DNA of 21,867 nucleotides, from contig CAZSLV010000030.1 of the NCBI GenBank assembly GCA_964607545.1, positions 1 to 21,867 of the forward strand, in the 5' to 3' direction. The notes beneath the pieces are model-generated. The model had not been told where the DNA came from and made no database searches. It saw only the letters and a list, made by a program, of their open reading frames with translations. A program made the translations under genes and the position numbers. Below, one piece after another: positions 1 through 6,847 of the stretch; within the stretch, counting starts at the first letter, position 1; each line of letters starts with the position of its first letter. This stretch comes from Gudongella sp964607545 (GTDB taxonomy: Bacteria; Bacillota; Clostridia; Tissierellales; Tissierellaceae).

Positions 1-59
1 ATTAAATAATACTTCCTTTTCCAATGACTTTACCAGGGTCTTTTAGACACTTTTTTATA

Positions 60-1067
60 TTAAATCTTCTCTTTTTCTAGCCTAGATAAGGTTATTTCTT
101 TAAAGGCTGGGTTAGGGTATTTTTTATTTAACTCAACTGATGAATATATAAGCTTAGTAGTGTGGACATCATTAGATTTAACCCCCATACTTATAATTTC
201 TTCAAAGCTAGGGTAGGTCTTTCTTAAATTAATTGGGTCTAAACTTAATTCATCAATAGTTAATAAGTGAGATATAACGCAAGTTGTAAAAATATCTATA
301 GCATTTGGAAAGTCCTCCCAATATTTTTCTAATACGATTAAGGCATGTAAACCTGTTATGCAGTGAAGGGCTACTATGCTATTAGTATTTGCATATGCAA
401 TTAGGGAAAGGTTTAATACTGCATTTATCTTTTCACTTGCATCCCCATTTATAACAAAGCCAAATTTCATATAAGTTTCATCCTTATATAGGGCCTTTAA
501 CCTAGAACCTAGAGTCTTATTTTCTTCTAATAGGGACCTAATGTTAGGGTTATTGATTAAGTTGTTCATCTCGTGGATAATCCTATCACTATCGATGCTA
601 GATTCAAACACATCAGCCTTTCTGAAGGCTGTTATGTAATAGGCCAGGGCCCTTTCTACTTCGCTTAGGTAATCCTTATCTATCTCCAATCCTTCAATTG
701 CATAAGCAACCCTTATTAATGTGTGAAAGAGTCCTGATGACATACCCAGCTTATACTTATTAAGGGTATTAAATATACTGTAATTATAATTTCCAAGTGT
801 CATTTCCTTATGGAACAAGTCAAGACAGGGTTCGTAAAGTCCCCTCTCACCCACACATTCTTCTAGGTCTTCTACAAGTCCATATTCTTCTAGGATGGGG
901 TTGCCACTAGCTTTTTTACTATATTTTTTAGAATAGGATAGAGCTTCCTCTAAGCTATTTGACATCTTATAAACTGCTAATTGTCCCATTGGCAAGTGGT
1001 TAACTAGATTTCCCATATATGGAGATTGCATCTTACCATATTCATTGACAAGGTTTCCTATACCCAT
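60..1067 (-). CDS. Questin oxidase family (DUF4243) protein
   Basis: The 335-residue protein resembles the questin oxidase-like family (DUF4243), whose fungal members carry out an oxygen-dependent ring-opening step on anthraquinones; bacterial members have no established substrate. Family-like blocks are NHLPMGQLAVYKM (residues 23-35), a GNYNYSIF stretch near 93, SSGLFHTLIRVAYAIEG (110-126) and VALHCITGLHAL (232-243), with candidate conserved histidines at 24, 115, 235 and 241. The protein looks soluble and mostly helical, with no signal peptide. I chose the ATG at 1067 because GGAGGAG lies just upstream; a longer frame to 1145 has no ribosome binding site. It appears monocistronic, separated by a hairpin from the lipoprotein operon upstream. 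The family call rests on motif memory only, and the substrate is unknown. Confidence 0.72.
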   Translation of the reverse strand: MGIGNLVNEYGKMQSPYMGNLVNHLPMGQLAVYKMSNSLEEALSYSKKYSKKASGNPILEEYGLVEDLEECVGERGLYEPCLDLFHKEMTLGNYNYSIFNTLNKYKLGMSSGLFHTLIRVAYAIEGLEIDKDYLSEVERALAYYITAFRKADVFESSIDSDRIIHEMNNLINNPNIRSLLEENKTLGSRLKALYKDETYMKFGFVINGDASEKINAVLNLSLIAYANTNSIVALHCITGLHALIVLEKYWEDFPNAIDIFTTCVISHLLTIDELSLDPINLRKTYPSFEEIISMGVKSNDVHTTKLIYSSVELNKKYPNPAFKEITLSRLEKEKI

Positions 1068-1116
1068 AAAAACTCTCCTCCTTAAAAACAAAACTTCCTT
1101 AGTAATCCTATATACT

Positions 1117-1145
1117 ATTTTATACTTTAATTGGATAAAAAGCAA
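1117..1145 (-). promoter_or_regulatory. Possible sigma-A promoter for the questin oxidase-like gene
   Basis: On the minus strand TTGCTT (1140-1145) is followed after 17 nt by TAAAAT (1117-1122). The -10 is good and the -35 is weak. It lies between the upstream hairpin and the ribosome binding site. Confidence 0.4.
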
Positions 1146-1165
1146 AGGGTCTTAAAAGGTCTAGT

Positions 1166-1209
1166 AAAAATAAAGTCTGCAGAACAAAGATACTTTGTAG
1201 CTACAGACT
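1166..1209 (-). terminator. Probable Rho-independent terminator of the lipoprotein operon
   Basis: On the minus strand an imperfect stem spans 1209-1174 (outer arms AGTCTG/CAGACT, inner arms ACAAAG/CTTTGT, with small internal mismatches). It is followed by the T-rich run TTATTTTT. It begins about 10 nt after the stop codon of the glycoside hydrolase gene. Confidence 0.65.
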
Positions 1210-1218
1210 ATACCTTAT

Positions 1219-2961
1219 TTATTCACTTTTTACTTCCTCTTGCCATTCTATCTTAGGGCTTTTTACTTTATAAACTTGGTTTTCCTTTAAAATTATAAAT
1301 TCTGCACTTTCATTACTATAAGTTCCAAGATCAGATACATATGATACATTTACAAGGGCCTTGTAGGTGTCATCATCATTTTTGCTTATTGATTCTAGTT
1401 TAAAAGATTTTAAGACAGGGTTAATTTTTTTCATACCCTCTACAAAGTCATCATAATCTTCTTCCCTATCTCCTATAGGACTTAAAAGGTACAATTGGTT
1501 ATACCTTAGGCTTCTTTGGGCCTTAAGAAATAAGTCTAAGCTATCTTCAGGTGTCCTATCCATAATATCATGGCCCTCTTTTGCTTTTTCCTTGTCTATC
1601 CTATCATGATAAAAAAAGCTAAGGGGGTCATAATTATTACTTGCATTCCAAATTATATATTCTTCTACCCCTAGTTCTAAGGCAGCAACCATTTGGTCTG
1701 AAATTGCCTTTGCATCATATTTAATATTTCCTTTTACCCAAGGAGCTGAAAAACCCTGGAACCAAGGTCTTATAATAGCTGGGTCCTTTTGGCTTGCGTT
1801 TCTTTCTATGGCTTCCATTACAGCAAGTCTGGATACTTCATAGGGGTGCCTATCTGGGACATCAAAACCATAAAGACCCTTACCATAATGACTTGGATAT
1901 ATCATTGGGCAAATATACTCTACTTGATTGGCAACCTTTCTCCAAGTTTGACCTATATCATCTGGTATATCATCCCATGAATGAGTAACAATTCCAAATA
2001 CATCAGCAGATATATGAACATTGTATGCTTCTAGGTCTTTTTTTGCATAGGCCAAGAAGTCCTCTATACCCTCATCTTTTTTACGGTCATTTCTACCTGG
2101 AAATTCAGTAATTGGGTTATAGGTAGCTGCCCTATCTGGAAATCTTACATAATCGTATTGAATTTCATCAAAACCTCTAAGGGCTGCTTCTTTCGATATA
2201 GAAACAACATACTTCCACACATATTCACTAAAAGGGTTTACCCAAGATTCCCCTGCATTGTCTAAATAAACTCCTCCTGCTTTTAAAAGTATGGCATGGT
2301 CAGGTTTAGCCTTTGCAAAAAGGGGGTCCTTAAATGCAACTATTCTAGCAATCTTATATATTTCATTTTTATCTAAATAATCAAAAAGGGTCTTGTAGTC
2401 AGTAAGCCTTACTTCAAGGTTTGAACCAACCTCTTTTACTACTTCAAGGTCACTCTCCCAAGTCACATGCCCATGGTCATTTTTTATATCTATAACAAGG
2501 GCGTTAATTTCGGATGCCTTTGCTATCCCAAGTACCTTCTCTAACTTGTTTACATCTTCTAACTTAGATGAATCAACAGGCTTACCTGATTGACCACTTA
2601 TAGCCCTTATATAGTCAGCATAATAATCTATGTCTTCTTCTTGAAATTTAAAGCCTGCAACATTTCCTGTAATATAAAGAGATTTAGCCTTTACTACTTT
2701 AAGGTCATTTTCTTCTCCTAAAGGAGGAAGGGGTAGGTAAAACTCTCCCATTTCTTCTTTTCTTTGTTTTTCAAGTTCATCTCTTTCCGTTTGAAGGAGG
2801 GCTAACTTTTCTTCTTCACTTATTTCTACTTCCTCTTCTACTTCTTCCTCAAGCTTTGTATTAGGGTCCTTATTTTCACTTGCTTCTTCACTTTTTACAC
2901 AAGCTCCTAATAGGGATACTAGGACTAGTAGGGAAAGAATGAAAATTATCTTCTTTTTCAA
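1219..2961 (-). CDS. Putative glycoside hydrolase lipoprotein (DUF4015 family)
   Basis: This 580-residue exported lipoprotein begins with a short basic/hydrophobic signal and lipobox LLGAC (lipidated Cys21). A Glu/Lys-rich linker (about 30-75) spaces the catalytic part from the membrane. The DUF4015-type putative glycosyl hydrolase barrel runs from about 90 to 455, with SLYITGNVAG (94-103), DIKNDHG (158-164), FDEIQYDYVRFP (264-275), CPMIYPSHYG (351-360) and WNASNNY (from 438). Acidic residues in the DIK and QYDY motifs are candidate catalytic groups. The C-terminal ~110 residues look like a separate NTF2-like/DUF4829-like accessory domain. The start codon is TTG, with GAGGTGG 4-5 nt upstream. 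It overlaps the stop of the deacetylase gene by 4 bp (TTGA), suggesting translational coupling. Cell-wall or surface-polysaccharide processing is the likely role; the substrate is unknown. Confidence 0.82.
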   Translation of the reverse strand: MKKKIIFILSLLVLVSLLGACVKSEEASENKDPNTKLEEEVEEEVEISEEEKLALLQTERDELEKQRKEEMGEFYLPLPPLGEENDLKVVKAKSLYITGNVAGFKFQEEDIDYYADYIRAISGQSGKPVDSSKLEDVNKLEKVLGIAKASEINALVIDIKNDHGHVTWESDLEVVKEVGSNLEVRLTDYKTLFDYLDKNEIYKIARIVAFKDPLFAKAKPDHAILLKAGGVYLDNAGESWVNPFSEYVWKYVVSISKEAALRGFDEIQYDYVRFPDRAATYNPITEFPGRNDRKKDEGIEDFLAYAKKDLEAYNVHISADVFGIVTHSWDDIPDDIGQTWRKVANQVEYICPMIYPSHYGKGLYGFDVPDRHPYEVSRLAVMEAIERNASQKDPAIIRPWFQGFSAPWVKGNIKYDAKAISDQMVAALELGVEEYIIWNASNNYDPLSFFYHDRIDKEKAKEGHDIMDRTPEDSLDLFLKAQRSLRYNQLYLLSPIGDREEDYDDFVEGMKKINPVLKSFKLESISKNDDDTYKALVNVSYVSDLGTYSNESAEFIILKENQVYKVKSPKIEWQEEVKSE

Positions 2962-4052
2962 TTAACCACCTCTTCTGTTTTATAAACATATATTTCTTTT
3001 TCTGGATTAGTCTTTATATTTTCTAGCTTTTCTTCTGGAACAGTAATTACTTCAGAAAACCCATCACTTATAAACCTCTCGCCTGGGTTGTTGTCAAAGT
3101 ATTCTAGGTAGTTGTACATTCCAACATTGTCTACCTTCATTTCACTAGCCCTAATCCTAGGAATACTTTCAAAATTAAACCTACCATCATAGGGAGAAAA
3201 TCCAGGATTCCAACCTACATTTAAAATAGCTATATTAAAGTAATCCTTACTATCATAAGAGCCTTCCCTTAGGTAGGTACTTAAGCTATCATCCTTAGGC
3301 CTACTTCCAAATGGTAGGGCTATGGTGTTTACCCTATAGTCTTTATTGCTTATAAGTCCTTCTAGGTGGTTTGCTTGGCCCCCAATTTCCTTTTCTAAGT
3401 CTTCCTTTGCTAGGTCCTTAAAGTTTGCATGACTCCTTGTGTGGTTTCCAACATCCATCCCATTTTCTAAGATGAAATCAAGCTTTTTACCTTCTAGACC
3501 CCCCTGTCCAAATGGAATATCTCCATTTAAAAAGAAGGTGACCCTTGGTAAAAAGTCTGGGTATTCTTTATTAAAATCTAAAAAGATAGAAATTGCAGAA
3601 TCCTTATTTATTGAACCATCCTCTAAATACTCAAAGTTATTCTTATTTCCATCGTCAAAGGTTATGACAATGGGGGTGTAGCCTGCCTGGGTATCAATAT
3701 TACCAGAAACATAATCTTTTAAAGCAATTGGCCTGTAGCCTTTTTCATACAAGGTCAAGAGGTCTTTTTTAAAATTGTCAGGTGTCCTAACCCATTCCTT
3801 TTCTTCTGGTCCAATATTATGGTACATTAAAACCATTACCTTACCTGCCTCATTAGGGAGTAAGGATAAGTCTATTTGGTCCTTAGGGTCTAGGACTACT
3901 TCTTCTTCCTTTTCCTCTTCTTCAACTTTTTCTTCTGCTTCTACCACAACTTCTTCTGTTTTTACACTACTTTCAAGGTCCTCTTTAGGCCCTAGTCCAC
4001 ATCCTGAAAGGATTAGGGTAAATAAAAGTAAGCCTAGTATTTTTTTATTCAT
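2958..4052 (-). CDS. Polysaccharide deacetylase lipoprotein (carbohydrate esterase family 4)
   Basis: This 364-residue lipoprotein has lipobox LSGC (Cys18) and a strongly acidic Glu/Val linker (about 33-55). A NodB-homology domain follows from about 70. VMVLMYHNIG (72-81) opens the fold, TFDDG (131-135) provides the catalytic Asp and a metal-binding Asp, and NHTRSH (203-208) gives the two metal-binding histidines. ALPFG (245-249) stands where the usual RPPYG-like motif 3 would be, so that motif is degenerate. Family members remove N- or O-acetyl groups from peptidoglycan or other glycans outside the cell using a divalent metal. It is the first gene of a two-gene operon with the DUF4015 hydrolase. 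The pairing suggests successive deacetylation and cleavage of one envelope glycan, which is inference. Confidence 0.88.
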   Translation of the reverse strand: MNKKILGLLLFTLILSGCGLGPKEDLESSVKTEEVVVEAEEKVEEEEKEEEVVLDPKDQIDLSLLPNEAGKVMVLMYHNIGPEEKEWVRTPDNFKKDLLTLYEKGYRPIALKDYVSGNIDTQAGYTPIVITFDDGNKNNFEYLEDGSINKDSAISIFLDFNKEYPDFLPRVTFFLNGDIPFGQGGLEGKKLDFILENGMDVGNHTRSHANFKDLAKEDLEKEIGGQANHLEGLISNKDYRVNTIALPFGSRPKDDSLSTYLREGSYDSKDYFNIAILNVGWNPGFSPYDGRFNFESIPRIRASEMKVDNVGMYNYLEYFDNNPGERFISDGFSEVITVPEEKLENIKTNPEKEIYVYKTEEVVN

Positions 4053-4103
4053 TTTTCTTCCACCTATCTTCTTTTGCTTTTATTTTAAACAACTTTACAT
4101 GTA

Positions 4104-4133
4104 ATTGTATCATGAATTTACTAAAGCAACCAA
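4104..4133 (-). promoter_or_regulatory. Possible promoter of the deacetylase-hydrolase operon
   Basis: On the minus strand TTGGTT (4128-4133) is followed after 18 nt by TACAAT (4104-4109). A 10-bp palindrome TTACATGTAA (4095-4104) overlaps its downstream edge. No clear terminator separates this promoter from the ATPase gene upstream, so some read-through is possible. Confidence 0.45.
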
Positions 4134-4153
4134 GAGAAATATATCTTTTACTT

Positions 4154-6298
4154 TTAATATTCTGCCTTATAGGCTAAGACCCTCATGGCATTTAAAACTG
4201 CTATTACTGCAACTCCAACATCTGCAAATACAGCTTCCCACATGGTAGCAAGGCCTCCTGCCCCTAGTACTAGGACTATGGCCTTTACAAGAAGGGCAAA
4301 TATAATATTTTGCCATACAATAGTCCTTGTCTTATTTGCTATCATCATAGCTATGGGAAGCTTGTTAAGTTCATCTGTCATAAGGACAATATCTGCTGCT
4401 TCTATTGCAGCATCAGAACCAAGCCCCCCCATTGCTACTCCAATATCAGCCCTTGCAAGGACAGGGGCATCGTTTATCCCATCTCCTACAAAGACAATTT
4501 TTTTATTTTTTGGCAGTCTTTCCTTTAATTCTTCTATCTTTTTAACCTTATCCTGGGGAAGGAGGTCAGCGTAGTAGGTATCTACACCTACTTCTTCACT
4601 TACTTCTCTTGCAACATTTTCCTTATCCCCCGTTAACATTACTATATTCTTGATGCCTCTTTTCTTTAATTCACCTATAGATTTCTTAGAATCCTTTTTA
4701 ATTTGGTCTGAAATAATAATATACCCTGAATACTCATTATTTATAGCTATATATATAACTGTTTTTCCTTCACTTGTAGAATCCACTGTGATGTTTTTAG
4801 ATTCAAAGAGGGTCTTATTGCCTAAGAATACATCCTTATCTAAGATTTTTGCAGAAATACCCATACCTGCAAGTTCCTTATAATCTATGATAGAAATACC
4901 TTTAATTTCCTTCCCATAGGCCCTTACAACTGATTTTGCTATAGGGTGAGAGGACATGGACTCAGCAAGGGCTGCTAGGTATAAGAGTTCATCTTCACTA
5001 ATATGACTTGTTGAAACAACCTTTTCAACCATAAAGTCACCCTTTGTTATTGTACCTGTCTTATCAAATACTATAGTATCCACGCTATTTAAGGCCTCCA
5101 GGTAGTTTCCCCCCTTTATAAGGATTCCCTGCCTAGATGCCCCACCGATTCCTCCAAAAAATCCTAGGGGAATAGATATAACTAAAGCACATGGGCAAGA
5201 TACTACTAAAAATATCAAGGCCCTGTATATCCAATCTGAAAAAAGGGCTCCCTCTATAAGTAGGGGTGGAATTATTGCTAGGCCTAGGGCAGTAAATACT
5301 ACTGCAGGTGTGTAGTACCTAGCAAATTTTGTTATAAAGTTTTCAGTAGGTGCCTTTTTACTACCAGCATTTTCTACTAAATCTAATATCTTAGAAACTG
5401 TGGACTCGTTAAATTCCTTAGTAACCCTTACCCTAATCAAACCCTGTTGGTTAATAAAGCCACTTAAAACCTCATCTCCTACACTTACCTCCCTTGGTAT
5501 AGCTTCTCCTGTCAAGGCTGCAGTGTTTAGAGAAGAAAATCCACTAATCACCTCTCCATCAAGGGGGACTTTTTCACCAGGTTTAACAATTATTTCATCC
5601 CCTATATGAACATCATAGGGGGATACTTCTCTTGTATCATCCCCATCACAAAGGTTGGCATAGTCAGGCCTAATATCCATAAGCTCTGTTATAGATTTTC
5701 TAGACTTATTGACAGCATAATTTTGGAAAAATTCACCCACTTGGTAGAAAATCATAACCGCTACCCCTTCTGGGTATTCTCCTATTGCAAAAGCTCCAAC
5801 AGTAGCTATTGACATTAAAAAGTTTTCATCAAACACCTGGCCCCTAACTATATTCCTAAAGGCCTTGTATAAAACATCTCCACCTACTAGAATATAACTT
5901 GCAAGAAATAAAGGCAGCCTAAATAAGCCTGTCTTTGGATATAGGAGGGCAAGTATAAATATTATACCTCCAATAATTAAACGGCCACTTGTTCTTTTTG
6001 AAAAGGGGTTAGAGGAATGGTCATGGGTATGGGCATCCTTACTACTAGGTCTTTCTTTTTCTGCTACCCCTCCAAGGTCTATTACTTCTACATGGGGTTC
6101 AAAGAAATTGATAACATCCTTTGATTTTTTCCTTATATCTATTTCATTTATAGTATCTATTATATTAATTTTAAGGGTCTTGTTTATAAAGTTTAAATAA
6201 ACCCCCTCTACCCCATCTATTTCTTTTATCTTAGCTTCTATCCTAGAAGCGCAATTAGCTCAGTCTAGGCCTATTAATTCTAGTTCAATGGTTTGCAT
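4154..6298 (-). CDS. cadA: Zn/Cd-type P1B heavy-metal ATPase, probable selenoprotein (in-frame TGA at codon 13)
   Basis: The frame encodes 714 residues if the TGA at 6260-6262 is read as an amino acid. It starts at an ATG at 6298 with GGAGGGGG upstream, 12 bp after the repressor gene. The HMA metal-binding domain (about 1-70) has the motif D12-TGA13-A-N-C16, so TGA replaces the first cysteine. A short HTHDH cluster (90-94) follows, then the first membrane segments. Further on are TGE (263-265), the metal site CPC (368-370), the phosphorylated D412 of DKTGT, HP (451-452) and GDGIND (605-610). The CPC context and the K...DxG pattern in the last helices fit the Zn/Cd/Pb-exporting PIB-2 group. 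Apart from the TGA the frame is open, and a SECIS-like hairpin follows it. The alternative is a nonsense mutation with restart at the GTG at 5836, which would remove the HMA domain and the first helices. Confidence 0.85.
6234..6262 (-). promoter_or_regulatory. Candidate bacterial SECIS element with its UGA codon
   Basis: On the minus strand the TGA (6262-6260) is followed by 9 nt, then the perfect stem GCTTCT/AGAAGC (6250-6245 with 6239-6234) closing the loop AGGAT (6244-6240). The apical loop starts 15 nt after the UGA, within about 2 nt of its place in E. coli fdhF, whose loop AGGUCU is also purine-GG-U-like. Bacterial SECIS elements lie inside the coding sequence just after UGA and bind SelB through a G-containing apical loop. 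The geometry is read directly; SelB recognition is inference. Confidence 0.7.
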
Positions 6299-6310
6299 GA
6301 AATCCCCCTC

Positions 6311-6676
6311 CTACTTATGATTTATATGGTCCATCCCCTGGTCAAGGATGGTTTTAATGTGATCATCATCTAAAGAATAAAAAACTATTCGTCCTTCTTT
6401 TTTGTATTTAACCAATCCAGCTTGTTTTAAAACTCTTAATTGGTGAGAAATAGCAGATTGACTCATATCTAAAAGCACAGCTATATCGCATACGCACATG
6501 GAGGATTCAAATAAAGCATAAAGAATTTTAATCCTTGTTTGGTCCCCAACCACCTTAAAGAATTCAGCTATGTGATAGAGTTTTTCTTTTTGTGGCATCC
6601 TAGCTTGTACATATTCTAAAATATCCTTGTGAATAACATTGCAATCACAAATTTCCTTCTTTGCTTTACCTTCCAT
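6311..6676 (-). CDS. ArsR/SmtB-family metal-responsive repressor (CadC-like)
   Basis: The 121-residue winged-helix repressor is first in an operon with the P-type ATPase, which it very probably controls by releasing operator DNA when Zn, Cd or Pb binds. An N-terminal Cys pair (C10, C12) and MCVCDI (C61, C63) form a CadC-like alpha3N thiolate site. The C-terminal DDDHIKTILDQGMDHINH supplies the D104/H106 and H117/H120 pattern of the SmtB alpha5 zinc site. Both sensor sites therefore appear to be present. The recognition helix is SQSAISHQLRVLKQ (about 72-85). The ATG at 6676 has AGAGGTGG just upstream. Only 12 bp separate its stop from the ATPase start. An operator-like dyad lies just upstream of the gene. 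Confidence 0.9.
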   Translation of the reverse strand: MEGKAKKEICDCNVIHKDILEYVQARMPQKEKLYHIAEFFKVVGDQTRIKILYALFESSMCVCDIAVLLDMSQSAISHQLRVLKQAGLVKYKKEGRIVFYSLDDDHIKTILDQGMDHINHK

Positions 6677-6692
6677 AAGTCCACCTCTTTAT

Positions 6693-6708
6693 ATGAATAC
6701 TTGTTCAT
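6693..6708 (-). promoter_or_regulatory. ArsR/SmtB-type operator
   Basis: The inverted repeat ATGAA-N6-TTCAT lies 17-32 nt upstream of the repressor start and just downstream of its likely promoter. It matches the ATGAA...TTCAT core typical of CadC/SmtB/ZiaR operators. Binding by the adjacent repressor is inferred from position and motif. Confidence 0.75.
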
Positions 6709-6720
6709 GCTTTCAACTTA

Positions 6721-6749
6721 ATTCTATCCTAACTAAAGCTATTAATCAA
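6721..6749 (-). promoter_or_regulatory. Promoter of the repressor-ATPase operon
   Basis: On the minus strand TTGATT (6744-6749), a 17-nt spacer, then TAGAAT (6721-6726). Transcription would start about 10 nt upstream of the operator. A second match, TTGAAA-17-TATAAA over the operator, would start transcription at the ATG itself and leave no usable ribosome binding site, so I prefer this one. Confidence 0.6.
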
Positions 6750-6780
6750 GTCCCATCATATTTTAAGTTTCCTTTTTTAA

Positions 6781-6798
6781 TGTAACCTGATTGTTACA
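6781..6798 (+). promoter_or_regulatory. Perfect palindrome TGTAAC-N6-GTTACA, candidate operator
   Basis: TGTAACCTGATTGTTACA is an 18-bp dyad with perfect 6-bp arms, 50 bp upstream of the lipoprotein start and overlapping the expected -35 region of its promoter. This suggests binding of a dimeric regulator. The regulator is not identifiable from the window; the site differs from the ATGAA-type operator next to it. Confidence 0.5.
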
Positions 6799-6824
6799 CT
6801 TAAATATATCCAATCTTATATAAT
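6794..6824 (+). promoter_or_regulatory. Possible promoter of the 6848 lipoprotein gene
   Basis: A perfect TATAAT (6819-6824) lies 23 nt upstream of the ATG. The best -35 (TTACAC, 6794-6799) is 19 nt away and weak, consistent with an activator- or repressor-controlled promoter at the adjoining palindrome. Confidence 0.4.
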
Positions 6825-6847
6825 ATAAATATGAAAGGAGCTTGATT

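Noticed and set aside
1..59. Possible end of a further gene at the window edge
   Set aside because: Too short to judge: one minus-strand frame stays open for about 17 codons but has no recognisable motif.
6260..6262. Reading the TGA as a pseudogene-making nonsense mutation in the ATPase
   Set aside because: The frame is otherwise intact over 714 codons, the TGA falls exactly on a motif Cys, and a SECIS-like hairpin follows. Not excluded, but the weaker explanation.
6688..6716. TTGAAA-17-TATAAA promoter over the ArsR operator
   Set aside because: Its transcription start would fall at the ATG, leaving no ribosome binding site in the transcript.
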